Notes: a model not told the origin generated them from the sequence alone. Positions 33,731 through 40,735 are shown, numbered from the stretch's first letter. The stretch is 52,752 nt of DNA from a virus (IMGVR_UViG_3300029985_000054:1-52752), one strand, 5' to 3'. Made by a program: numbers and translations.

Positions 33731-33889
33731 CTTTATTTGCAATTATTTTGTAATTAATTTATAAACTCAATAATCGCAATGTTTTATCACTGCAACTATG
33801 AGGTTTTTATAGTCAAAAAGCGACGTTTACGGAGCGAAAACACTCACTGAGAATAAGTCGCCTTTACCATTCTTATGTTAACAAAACTC

Positions 33890-33925
33890 TAAAATCTTAA
33901 CACATACTAATGCATATGTTAAGAT
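33890..33925 (-). terminator. Terminator of replication block
   Basis: ATCTTAACA (33894-33902) and TGTTAAGAT (33917-33925) are exact inverted copies; on the minus strand the stem is followed by TTTT. It lies 38 bases after the stop of the helicase-loader gene. A second perfect pair, ACCATTTT/AAAATGGT (33932-33959), directly follows the stop codon but lacks a T-run. Confidence 0.65.
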
Positions 33926-33962
33926 TATGCTACCATTTTCGCCGTGTGGGAAAAATGGTTAA

Positions 33963-34700
33963 TTATTTGTTAAATTTCTTAGTAATTCGATAATCATTCC
34001 ACGTGCAACTTTCTATAGCATAATTTTCTTTTACTCTGCTGTAAAGTGGTGCTGAGATAAGCGACCTAAACGCATCAGTTCCTAAGTTACTGATTAACAC
34101 AGTGTGAAGCATATTATCGTAACGATAGTCAATAATTTCAAACAATAATCCTTGCTTAAATTCTGTCGTGTTGGTCCCGATTTCATCAATTACTAAAATT
34201 TCAGAGTTCAAAAGTTCAATATATTTATTTTTTTCTTCCACTTTTATTTGAGCAATTTCATAATATTTAACATAAGAGCAGGGGCTAGTAACTCTGTGCT
34301 TAAAATTAAAATTCTCAATATAATCATCATCAAAACTCATATTTAAAATATAGTTTTTAATCATTGCACAAGCTAAATGCGTTTTACCTGTACCAGTTGT
34401 GCCAAGCAATAATAAATTAGTTTTCCCCGAGTAGGTTTTTAATAGTTTAATTATTTCAGTTTGCTTAAAATCAGTTATTTTATAATTATCAAAAGTAGAA
34501 TTGTTATAACGCTTAGGTATTGTAGATGCTGATAATATCTCGTTTTTTATTTTTGTTATTTTGTCAGCTTTTTCTTTGTCTTTTTCTAACTGTCTACATT
34601 GTCTGCAACTACCATTAAGAAGTGATTCTACATTTTCTCCGTGTATTTCACAGTTAGTTATAAAATTATTTGATGGTTTTAAATTTGGTAAATTCTCCAT
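33963..34700 (-). CDS. DnaC-type helicase loader ATPase
   Basis: 245 residues. N-terminal zinc-binding motif C-EIH-(11)-C-RQ-C (Cys17, His20, Cys32, Cys35), then AAA+ ATPase: Walker A LLGTTGTGKTH (98-108), Walker B ILVIDEIG (168-175), and a sensor-type ISNLGT and arginine-rich C-terminus (YSRVKENYAI). It belongs to the DnaC/IstB family and should load the host DnaB helicase at the phage origin. It follows the initiator gene by one base, as in many phages. Ribosome site GGAGGAG. Confidence 0.88.
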   Translation of the reverse strand: MENLPNLKPSNNFITNCEIHGENVESLLNGSCRQCRQLEKDKEKADKITKIKNEILSASTIPKRYNNSTFDNYKITDFKQTEIIKLLKTYSGKTNLLLLGTTGTGKTHLACAMIKNYILNMSFDDDYIENFNFKHRVTSPCSYVKYYEIAQIKVEEKNKYIELLNSEILVIDEIGTNTTEFKQGLLFEIIDYRYDNMLHTVLISNLGTDAFRSLISAPLYSRVKENYAIESCTWNDYRITKKFNK

Positions 34701-34701
34701 T

Positions 34702-35526
34702 TTAAAAATCTCCTCCTACAAAATTTGCGTTACAATCTTTTAAAGTCTGTTGTATTGTTTTAGATGTGTTATTATTAAATTGCTTTTTGGGTTCAAACAA
34801 TCCCAAATAATTTCTACTTATTGATGTTTTAATTATTTCAATAATTGAATAACCCTTCAATTTAAATTCAAGCAATTGTTCATGCAATCCTTCTAATCCA
34901 GTTTTAGTATAAGATTGTTTTCTTTCTTTTTTATACTTTAAAAATTTATTAATTTGGGTTATTTCATCATTAGTAAAATCTTGTTCATTAAAAATATTAT
35001 CTTGATTAATAGTAGAAGGGATAATATTAGGTTGGATAATAGTAATAGGATTATTATTTATATATGTCTCCGATTTTACCTCATTTCCACTACGATTTTT
35101 CTTACTATCCACTACGATTTTTTCTCCAGCCACTACGATTGAATCGTCGTGCAAAACATCATTTTCGGCAGAGGGTATATAATTATTTACGTTAGAACTG
35201 CTAAGAGATAAAAATTTGTCGGTAAGCATAATGTATGTAAAAACCCCAAGAGGTGTTCTATCTGGCTCTAATTTTATTAATCCCTTCACTTGCAATTGTT
35301 TTACATATACTCCAACTTGCTTAGAATTTGGTATATCTAAAAATGGGTATTCGTTTAAAAATCCATCGTATTTAACCCACGTATATGACATATCGTTAAA
35401 AATTTTTCTATGCATTTTAGATACTGAACAACACGTTTGAATGTACTTAAGTAATAAAACATGTTTATAATTTAATCCATATTCTAATAATTTTACTTGG
35501 CTAAACCCCTCAATTGTATATTTCAT
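34702..35526 (-). CDS. Replication initiator with internal iterons
   Basis: 274 residues. N-terminal winged-helix-like domain (about 1-110: GLNYKHVLLLKYIQTC, LDIPNSKQVGVYVKQLQVKG). A polar linker (about 115-190) is encoded by the iteron DNA. The C-terminal domain contains KYKKERKQSYTKTGLEGLHE and ISRNYLGLFEPKKQ, the pattern of phage DnaT/DnaD-like replication proteins that bind the helicase loader. ATG overlaps the upstream TGA. Comparable to lambda O, whose gene also carries the origin. Confidence 0.8.
   Translation of the reverse strand: MKYTIEGFSQVKLLEYGLNYKHVLLLKYIQTCCSVSKMHRKIFNDMSYTWVKYDGFLNEYPFLDIPNSKQVGVYVKQLQVKGLIKLEPDRTPLGVFTYIMLTDKFLSLSSSNVNNYIPSAENDVLHDDSIVVAGEKIVVDSKKNRSGNEVKSETYINNNPITIIQPNIIPSTINQDNIFNEQDFTNDEITQINKFLKYKKERKQSYTKTGLEGLHEQLLEFKLKGYSIIEIIKTSISRNYLGLFEPKKQFNNNTSKTIQQTLKDCNANFVGGDF
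35087..35152 (+). repeat. Iteron array, likely replication origin
   Basis: CCACTACGATT occurs exactly at 35087-35097, 35109-35119 and 35130-35140: spacing 22 and 21 bases, i.e. two helical turns, so a protein would bind one face of the DNA. A fourth inverted copy at 35142-35152 matches 9 of 11. The array lies in the linker part of the initiator gene, next to about 100 very AT-rich bases (34960-35075) that could melt. The design equals lambda-type origins. Confidence 0.75.
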
Positions 35527-36041
35527 AATTTACACCTTTCTTCACTTTTTTTTATTTTTTCTATCATATGAAGTGAAAATTTTTTATTTTTTATTTTTTC
35601 TACGTCTTCATCTAAAATATAACTTTTTAAATTATATGAATATATTTTTAAATCTAATTCTTTAATTATCTTTTTTAAAAAAGGTTTATTAAAATATTTA
35701 TTTGATAATTTTTTATTATCTATTTCTATATTTTTAATAAAACTTTGAATTGTTGAGAGACTTTTAAAAGTCATATTATTGGCTTTATTATATATGGGAT
35801 TATATTTCATGATATATAAGCCTTCTAATAAATTTAATGATTCCTCTTTACATTCAAAATAATAATATTTATTAAATATTTTATCTTTTAAGTGAGAACA
35901 TAATCTATTATTAATATCATGGGTTTTACCAACATAAACTACTTTATCATTATTAATTAAAAAATATACACATGCTTTTCTTTCAAATGTAATTGCATTA
36001 TTTAATATATCTTCTATATTAAGCAATTCTTTTATATTCAT
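35523..36041 (-). CDS. GIY-YIG endonuclease
   Basis: 172 residues from ATG 36041 (AAGGA at good distance; an ATG six bases upstream is too close to it). The N-terminal domain has VYFLINN (25-31), YVGKT (36-40), Arg46, Glu73 and NPIYN (81-85): all parts of a GIY-YIG nuclease, with VYF replacing GIY. The C-terminal 80 residues are Lys-rich and could bind DNA. ATGA overlap with the initiator gene. It may be a homing nuclease or a DNA-processing enzyme; no intron is visible around it. Confidence 0.8.
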   Translation of the reverse strand: MNIKELLNIEDILNNAITFERKACVYFLINNDKVVYVGKTHDINNRLCSHLKDKIFNKYYYFECKEESLNLLEGLYIMKYNPIYNKANNMTFKSLSTIQSFIKNIEIDNKKLSNKYFNKPFLKKIIKELDLKIYSYNLKSYILDEDVEKIKNKKFSLHMIEKIKKSEERCKL

Positions 36042-36063
36042 TTTCATATCCTTAAAAAGAAAA

Positions 36064-36148
36064 AGCCTGTAATAAACTCAGAACGACTATAAATTGGTAA
36101 TACTATGAATAAACGCATAGCTTTGTCATCCTAAGCCTATTACAGGCT
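36064..36148 (-). promoter_or_regulatory. Attenuator-like structure upstream of the GIY-YIG gene
   Basis: AGCCTGTAATA (36064-36074 as plus strand) and TATTACAGGCT (36138-36148) are exact 11-bp inverted copies. On the minus strand the far arm is followed by TTTTTCTTTTT, so the long-range stem is a terminator. The leading arm can instead close a local hairpin (AGCC..GGCT), and the loop holds another stem (CTATG/CATAG). The two folds exclude each other, as in attenuators. The terminator lies directly before the nuclease ribosome site. The rest of 36149-36213 shows nothing. Confidence 0.5.
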
Positions 36149-36213
36149 CTGTTTATTATATGTAATGCTTATAACCGGATACCAAACCTCTTATCGCACA
36201 TTCCGTTATTGTA

Positions 36214-36423
36214 CTACAAAATATCTAATGCTTTTGCAATTATTTTAATCCGTGTTTCATAATCTTCGCTAGGTAAGTTTAATGATTGTAGATATTGCTT
36301 GCAGTTCTCATAATTTATATACTTCACATCCATTAACAATTGTGGTCTAGGGTATTCTTCAGTTTCTATCTGTAATACCTCATCATCTGTAGGATAAGGT
36401 TTGCCAGTTATGTAATTATTCAT
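36214..36423 (-). CDS. Small acidic hypothetical protein
   Basis: 69 residues after AAGGAG; the start overlaps the end of the 62-residue gene. Sequence YPTDDEVLQIETEEYPRPQL then a helical C-terminus (YETRIKIIAKALDIL). Coupled to the ribbon-helix-helix-like gene, it could be its partner, in the manner of small two-gene regulatory units. Not recognised. Confidence 0.5.
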   Translation of the reverse strand: MNNYITGKPYPTDDEVLQIETEEYPRPQLLMDVKYINYENCKQYLQSLNLPSEDYETRIKIIAKALDIL

Positions 36424-36604
36424 TACTATTCTCCTTATGAAATTTTATTAAATATTCAGCCACTTCTGTTTGATTATTAAGACCCAAAAACAACTTTAAG
36501 TCAGAAAATTGCTTAATAGACTCTTTTTTTATTTTCATGGTTCCCATTCCGTGCTTATCATTGTAAGTTTTAGACCATTTTTGCTGTGCTTTTTGCTTTG
36601 ACAT
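36416..36604 (-). CDS. Ribbon-helix-helix-like DNA-binding protein
   Basis: 62 residues after AAAGGACG. The part TMKIKKESIKQFSDLKLFLG followed by LNNQTEVAEYLIKFHKE shows the strand-helix-turn-helix layout of ribbon-helix-helix (Arc/CopG-type) proteins. The N-terminus is basic. First gene of the replication block; its promoter carries the 15-bp box shared with the small-RNA promoter, so it may repress both. Family call by pattern only. Confidence 0.55.
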   Translation of the reverse strand: MSKQKAQQKWSKTYNDKHGMGTMKIKKESIKQFSDLKLFLGLNNQTEVAEYLIKFHKENSNE

Positions 36605-36632
36605 GTGCGTCCTTTGTATTATTTAAGGATGT

Positions 36633-36661
36633 AGTATATCACATTGGGGTTGGAGTGTAAA
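36633..36661 (-). promoter_or_regulatory. Promoter of the replication block with shared 15-bp box
   Basis: Minus strand: TTTACA (36661-36656), 17-base spacer, TATACT (36638-36633), then the first gene's ribosome site. The box ACACTCCAACCCCAA (36658-36644) is identical to that in the small-RNA promoter and sits in the same position relative to the -35 box. Confidence 0.75.
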
Positions 36662-36672
36662 ATATATTTCAA

Positions 36673-36769
36673 TTACCCCTTGAATTACCCATGTTTAAAT
36701 AAAATAGTTACTATGCATTACAGTTATTTACCTCACACATGCAAAAATAGTTACCCCTTGAGTTATCCA
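36673..36769 (+). repeat. Pair of 19-bp direct repeats in divergent promoter region
   Basis: 36673-36691 and 36751-36769 match at 17 of 19 positions and start with TTACCCCTTGA. The second copy is followed six bases later by TATAAT (36776-36781), a strong -10 for rightward transcription with no good -35, so the repeats may bind an activator. AAAATAGTTA also recurs next to both copies. Region 36605-36970 has no gene. Confidence 0.6.
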
Positions 36770-36866
36770 ACAGGTTATAATACGGCATGGCTTGAGAAAA
36801 AGACCAAAAATAGTTCTTTAACAATTTAAAACCAATTAATAATATGCAGTTTAACTATCTAGATAT

Positions 36867-36902
36867 ACAACGTGCGCTATAGTATGAGTCTATAGTCGTT
36901 GT
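36867..36902. promoter_or_regulatory. Two-part dyad, operator or leader hairpin
   Basis: ACAACG (36867-36872) and CTATAG (36877-36882) are mirrored by CTATAG (36890-36895) and CGTTGT (36897-36902). It lies 70 bases ahead of the first rightward gene of the large right-hand block and may be bound by a dimeric regulator or fold in the leader RNA. Confidence 0.55.
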
Positions 36903-36970
36903 GTTTGATGTTCTTTGGATTGCATTAAAAAGTGGTTATTGACAATAAATTTAATTGTAAGGAAGCTATA

Positions 36971-37516
36971 ATGATTAAAAAATACGAATTAATAAAAACA
37001 GATACAAAAATTTGTCTTGGTAAAACTTTATTCAGAATTAAAGCTTTAGTATCTTTTGGTGATGTGACAATTGGTGAGCTTGGGGGATATGTTAGCGACG
37101 AAAATTGCTTACAAAATGAGTTTAAAGGAAAAGTTACGGATAACAGCGTGCTGAATAACAGCATCGTGGATAACAGCATCGTGAATAACAGCGTGGTGGA
37201 TAACAGCGTGGTGAATAACAGCGTGGTGGATAACAGCGTGGTGGATAACAGCGTGGTGAATAAAAAAAGTGAAAAAAATGATGGAGAAATTGCTATGGAA
37301 GATGCGATTGAATTTACTTTTAGTAAAGCATTGAAACTTATTAAAAAAGGATATAGGATATACCGCAAAGGTTGGAATGGTAAAAATATGTATTTAGAAT
37401 TGCAAACTCCTGATGAAAATTCTAAAATGTCATTACCGTATATTTATATGAAAACAGCATGTGGTAATAAAGTGCCGTGGATAGCCTCACAAACTGATTT
37501 ATTAGCAACTGATTAG
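36971..37516 (+). CDS. Fusion: phage beta-repeat domain plus Tad2-like (DUF2829) domain
   Basis: 181 residues from ATG 36971 (AAGGAAG upstream; a GTG at 36932 is less likely). Residues 1-55 match a phage family with the core LFRIKALVSFGDVTIGELGG, normally followed by beta-helix repeats; here eight pentapeptides [DN]NS[VI][VL] follow (57-96). Residues about 109-181 are DUF2829: FSKALKLIKKGYRIYRKGWN, then PYIYMKTACGNKVPW and SQTDLLATD. DUF2829 includes Tad2, which sequesters the Thoeris signal molecule. The frame ends in TAG exactly where the family has Trp; the following codons read HVLE and then TAA. An internal ATG 37295 with GGAG could produce Tad2 alone. Confidence 0.8.
   Translation: MIKKYELIKTDTKICLGKTLFRIKALVSFGDVTIGELGGYVSDENCLQNEFKGKVTDNSVLNNSIVDNSIVNNSVVDNSVVNNSVVDNSVVDNSVVNKKSEKNDGEIAMEDAIEFTFSKALKLIKKGYRIYRKGWNGKNMYLELQTPDENSKMSLPYIYMKTACGNKVPWIASQTDLLATD
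37139..37258 (+). repeat. 15-bp coding minisatellite, eight units
   Basis: Eight head-to-tail units of [GA]ATAACAGC[GA]TG/[AC]TG type encode DNSVL, NNSIV, DNSIV, NNSVV, DNSVV, NNSVV, DNSVV, DNSVV. The DNA is GC-richer than its surround and the last units are almost identical, indicating recent expansion by slippage. Since a unit has 15 bases, copy number can change without breaking the frame. Confidence 0.9.
37295..37516 (+). CDS. Possible stand-alone Tad2-like product (internal start)
   Basis: ATG 37295 is in frame, preceded by GGAGAAATTGCT, and begins MEDAIEFTFSKAL, which is how free-standing DUF2829 proteins usually start. The product would be 73 residues, close to the family size. Whether both the fusion and the short form are made is not decidable here. 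Confidence 0.5.
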   Translation: MEDAIEFTFSKALKLIKKGYRIYRKGWNGKNMYLELQTPDENSKMSLPYIYMKTACGNKVPWIASQTDLLATD

Positions 37517-37544
37517 CATGTTCTTGAGTAAGAAATATTGTATA

Positions 37545-37569
37545 AGTTGCCTATGTTTTGTAGGCAACT
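37545..37569 (+). promoter_or_regulatory. Perfect 9-bp hairpin between Tad2-like and zinc-ribbon genes
   Basis: AGTTGCCTA (37545-37553) and TAGGCAACT (37561-37569) with a 7-base loop. No T-run follows, so it is not a classical terminator; an RNA processing or stability element is possible. Confidence 0.5.
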
Positions 37570-37604
37570 GGTGACAAAATGTAACCGTTTGAAAGGAATA
37601 AATT

Positions 37605-37748
37605 ATGTTGTACGATGATTATATTGATAATAAAATGGACAAGTGGAATTGTCGAAACGATGGCAGATGTCAACGTTGTGGTACTGCTGAGTTCGAGTGG
37701 GACATTTATGTTGGTCGTGATGAACAAATTTGTGGAGATTGTGAATGA
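37605..37748 (+). CDS. Zinc-ribbon mini-protein
   Basis: 47 residues after AAAGGAATAAATT. Cysteines in CRNDGRCQRCGT and CGDC near the C-terminus give two pairs typical of an HNH-like or zinc-ribbon hairpin, with no nuclease residues visible. Real gene by ribosome site and Cys pairs; function unknown. Confidence 0.65.
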   Translation: MLYDDYIDNKMDKWNCRNDGRCQRCGTAEFEWDIYVGRDEQICGDCE

Positions 37749-37968
37749 CATTAGTAACATATTATGCAATTATGAGAGAAGTTTAAAAGCGATTGACACC
37801 CTCAAATTATATATTGATGGGATTGCAACTTTTGAAGAGTTAACCAATGCTGCTGATGCTGCTGATGCTGCTGCTTATGCTGCTGCTTATGCTGCTGATG
37901 CTGCTGCTAAAGAAATGCAAACTAATTTGCAATTAGATAAATTAGTCGAGATTTTGGAGGGTAAATAA
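37720..37968 (+). CDS. Ala-rich repeat protein of a phage/immunity-like family
   Basis: 82 residues from ATG 37720; start uncertain because neither this ATG nor GTG 37741 has an ideally spaced ribosome site, while an out-of-frame ATG 37745 does. Pattern LKAIDTLKLYIDGIATFEEL then (AADAADAAAYAAAYAAD) and a helical end is that of a widespread phage and bacterial family with AADAAYAA repeats, sometimes called putative immunity protein. Encoded by GCT-rich DNA (37850-37910) that may vary in length. Confidence 0.6.
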   Translation: MNKFVEIVNDISNILCNYERSLKAIDTLKLYIDGIATFEELTNAADAADAAAYAAAYAADAAAKEMQTNLQLDKLVEILEGK

Positions 37969-38228
37969 TGGACTTTATAAATATGACTAGCACAGGTAAA
38001 GCGACTATTGAGGTTGATGTGAAAAAGTATAACCAAATGTTGTTGGATTGCCACAAATTAAATTTATTAGAATGTGGAGGGGTAGATAATTGGGAGGGGT
38101 ACGCTGTGTCATTTTTCCCAGATTATTTTCTAGATTATGATTCAAGATTTGAAGTAGATGGTGAGGTCTACTTTGGATTTTATTCTTATAAAAAACAAAT
38201 GGAACGTGCAAATAATTTTAAGGAGTGA
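37968..38228 (+). CDS. Hypothetical protein
   Basis: 86 residues, TAATG overlap and GGAGGG before the ATG. Acidic and aromatic (EGYAVSFFPDYFLDYDSRFE, EVDGEVYFGFYSYKKQ). Not recognised. It precedes the recombination genes and is likely co-transcribed with them. Confidence 0.5.
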   Translation: MDFINMTSTGKATIEVDVKKYNQMLLDCHKLNLLECGGVDNWEGYAVSFFPDYFLDYDSRFEVDGEVYFGFYSYKKQMERANNFKE

Positions 38229-38234
38229 GGAGGT

Positions 38235-39125
38235 ATGGAACTACAAACAATAGAGAACTTAGATATAGTAGTCAATTATCAACAGGCATTGATTGATTTT
38301 GATAATGCTGAATTAATTAGATTAACTACACAAACCGTGGGTAAATATAAAGATTTAGTGGTTACTGAAGATATTGTAACAGATATTACAAAAGAGGTTG
38401 CTAATCTTAATAAACTATTTAAAAAACTCGATGATAAACGAAAGGATATTAAAAGAGATTATACTAAGCCATTAACTGTGTTTGAAGATAAGATTAAATT
38501 AGCTACTGGCATGATTACTGATGTTGTTGATAAATTGAAAAATCAATTGCAGGGATTTGAAGATAAACGCAAGGATAATATGCGTTTACAGATTGTAGAA
38601 TTTATAAAAGAGATAGTCATAGAACATAAGTTATTACCAAAATATGCTTCTCAAATGCAGATACATGATCAATATTTAAACAAAACAGCCAAGAATAAGG
38701 ATATTATAGATTCATTAGAACAACAAGCTATATTACTATCACAAGCACAAGAACTTGAAGAGTTAAAAGTTAATCAAGAAAAAGAACGTATTGAACGTGA
38801 AAAAGCAGAACATGCCAAACACGTTGCTCAACGTTGTGAGTTAGTTAATAAACTTAATTTAGATTATGGATTAAATTTTACATATGATAAATTTGTGGGA
38901 TACTCTGATGTTGCAGTTATAGATTTTTATAATAAGACTCAAGAAAAAGAAGAGCCAAAAGTTGCAGTTATCAATAAAGTAGAAATAAAAGTAACTACCG
39001 ATATTAACGACACCCCTAAATATATTTTACAAATTAAAGGTTTAAACTTAGATGAGATTAAACGCATTACTAATGGTTTAGACAGCAAACTACCGCATGC
39101 AATTTATAACACAATAAAGGAGTAA
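38235..39125 (+). CDS. DUF1351 protein, recombination-associated
   Basis: 296 residues after GGAGG. Long helical N-terminal part (LNKLFKKLDDKRKDIKRDYT, LTVFEDKIKLATGMITDVVD) and a Lys/Glu coiled coil near 170-195, then a small C-terminal domain. This is the DUF1351 pattern: proteins encoded beside single-strand annealing or Sak4-type proteins in phages, probably aiding recombination or DNA binding. Direct neighbour of the Sak4-like ATPase. Confidence 0.75.
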   Translation: MELQTIENLDIVVNYQQALIDFDNAELIRLTTQTVGKYKDLVVTEDIVTDITKEVANLNKLFKKLDDKRKDIKRDYTKPLTVFEDKIKLATGMITDVVDKLKNQLQGFEDKRKDNMRLQIVEFIKEIVIEHKLLPKYASQMQIHDQYLNKTAKNKDIIDSLEQQAILLSQAQELEELKVNQEKERIEREKAEHAKHVAQRCELVNKLNLDYGLNFTYDKFVGYSDVAVIDFYNKTQEKEEPKVAVINKVEIKVTTDINDTPKYILQIKGLNLDEIKRITNGLDSKLPHAIYNTIKE

Positions 39126-39128
39126 GAA

Positions 39129-40079
39129 ATGGCTATTACAATAATTAAGAAAAACGAAGTTATTAAAACTGAGAACATGATTGTTACTTTGTATGGACAA
39201 CCAGGAATTGGTAAAACATCATATGCTCTAACATCTAAAAATCCAATTCTATTTGATTTTGATAAGGGTATGCAACGTAGTTTACTAAGAGCAGATTGTT
39301 TATCAATAGAAAATTGGCAACAAATAGAGAACTTAATGGAAAGTGACTTACAAGCATATGACACAATAGTAATAGATACTGTAGGTCGTTTATTAGAGGT
39401 TTTAGCGTTGTATTTAATCAAAGGTAATGCAAAGCTAGGTCGTGGCACTGGGGAGTTAACATTGCAGGGGTATGGGGCTTTAAATGCAGCATTCAAAGCT
39501 TGGATGGGTAAAATAAAGTCTTATAAAAAGAATATTATTTTAATCGGACATGCCAAGGAAAGTACAAAGAATGATAATACTATAGTTAGAATTGATGCAG
39601 TTGGTAGTTCTAAAGATGAGATTTTTAAGATTAGTGACTTAATGGGGTACATGGAGTTTAAAGATGGTAACAGAGTTATTACTTTTGACCCAACAGAGCA
39701 TAGTTTAGGTAAAAATTGTGCTGGAATTAAACCAATAGTTGTGCCTTATATTTCAACAGGTGATACATTTATGGGTGATGAAGTTGCTAAAACACTCGGA
39801 TATATGAATGCGTTAAGTGCAGAACAAACAGAGTTGCTTAATCAAATATCAGTATTTAAAGAGCAGTTAAACAATACTTCAAAACTTGAGGATATAAACT
39901 CATTAGTTGAAAGCTTAAAACTTGATGCTTCTAATCCAAATATTCGTGAGTTAAAGGGTTTATTGCATAATCATGCTATTAACTTAGGGTTTATTGCTGA
40001 TAAAGAGAAAGGTTGTTATGTAGCTAAAGTAATTGAACCCGTAAAACCTCCTACATTACCTACTGATGAGATATTTTAA
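39129..40079 (+). CDS. Sak4-like RecA-fold ATPase
   Basis: 316 residues. Walker A GQPGIGKTS (23-31), Walker B TIVIDTVG (79-86), and NIILIGHAKEST (about 135-147) as sensor. C-terminal about 100 residues helical. The AAA_24/Sak4 family are phage recombination ATPases that pair single strands together with the phage SSB; both SSB and nuclease are encoded close by. Confidence 0.82.
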   Translation: MAITIIKKNEVIKTENMIVTLYGQPGIGKTSYALTSKNPILFDFDKGMQRSLLRADCLSIENWQQIENLMESDLQAYDTIVIDTVGRLLEVLALYLIKGNAKLGRGTGELTLQGYGALNAAFKAWMGKIKSYKKNIILIGHAKESTKNDNTIVRIDAVGSSKDEIFKISDLMGYMEFKDGNRVITFDPTEHSLGKNCAGIKPIVVPYISTGDTFMGDEVAKTLGYMNALSAEQTELLNQISVFKEQLNNTSKLEDINSLVESLKLDASNPNIRELKGLLHNHAINLGFIADKEKGCYVAKVIEPVKPPTLPTDEIF

Positions 40080-40081
40080 TC

Positions 40082-40735
40082 ATGAGTGCTTATCACTGGA
40101 TTAATAGATATATAACCCCATCACGTATAGATAGTTATATTTATCATAGAGACACGGAGGATAATACAACCCAAGACTTTATCAATAATCTTTTGAAATT
40201 AGATACTCGCTTTGCCATCAATATGGAAGCGGGTAATGTAGTACATAGTTATATAGAACATGCTAACTACGGTACTGTGCCAAATGTATTTGTTAAAGAT
40301 GGTTGGACTGTACAAACCAGTCCATATTTAGATTGTCGGGTTGCGTTACCTCCTATGCGTGAGATGAAAATATCTAAAGAATATAAACAATATAATATGT
40401 TTGGTAAAGTGGATTGTATAGATGGTATGGTTGTGCATGATATTAAAACTACTAGACAGATTAAACTAGAAAAATACGCAGAATCTATGCAGTGGAAACT
40501 ATATCTTTGGATGACTGGATTATCTATATTTGAGTATAATATATTTGAGATTAAGATTGAGGAGTTAACAAAATCAATCCTGATTAACAAATATCAAGAA
40601 CTCAAGATGTACAGATATTATGGCATGGAACAAGATATATGTCATGTGTTAGATGAGTATATTGGGTATCTATACCAAATTAAAGAACAGATAATGGATA
40701 CAGCACGATTAAACAATATATTATTAAAGTTGTAG
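40082..40735 (+). CDS. PD-(D/E)XK exonuclease (RecB/Cas4-like)
   Basis: 217 residues. Motifs in order: EAGNVVHSYIEHA (49-61), MFGKVDCID with Asp111, HDIKTT with Asp120 and Lys122, and QWKLYLWM with Gln137 and Tyr141. These form the RecB-type nuclease site. There is no helicase or Cys cluster, so it is a lone nuclease that likely resects DNA for the Sak4-like ATPase. Three bases after the ATPase gene; a TAG stop is part of the next gene's ribosome site. Confidence 0.8.
   Translation: MSAYHWINRYITPSRIDSYIYHRDTEDNTTQDFINNLLKLDTRFAINMEAGNVVHSYIEHANYGTVPNVFVKDGWTVQTSPYLDCRVALPPMREMKISKEYKQYNMFGKVDCIDGMVVHDIKTTRQIKLEKYAESMQWKLYLWMTGLSIFEYNIFEIKIEELTKSILINKYQELKMYRYYGMEQDICHVLDEYIGYLYQIKEQIMDTARLNNILLKL

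Larger units (their letters stand above)
33050..33962. other. Long non-coding region with attachment-like and RNA elements
   Basis: About 910 bases without a credible protein gene. Contents in order: 26-bp inverted repeat, tRNA 3' fragment, direct repeats, inverted pair AAGAGTTTT/AAAACTCTT around 33410-33482, hairpins at 33481-33519 (15-bp arms, one G-T) and 33531-33561 (GACGGAAG/CTTCCGTC), a small-RNA unit at 33603-33730, and the terminator of the replication block at 33890-33925. Density of structure is far above chance expectation for AT-rich DNA. Confidence 0.6.

Noticed and set aside
29700-33960. CRISPR-like array among the many palindromes
   Set aside because: No regularly spaced direct repeats of CRISPR length with unique spacers; the elements are separate inverted repeats.
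36925-37368. Leftward 147-codon frame full of TLLSTTLL repeats
   Set aside because: Shadow of the 15-bp minisatellite on the opposite strand; no ribosome site and low-complexity sequence.
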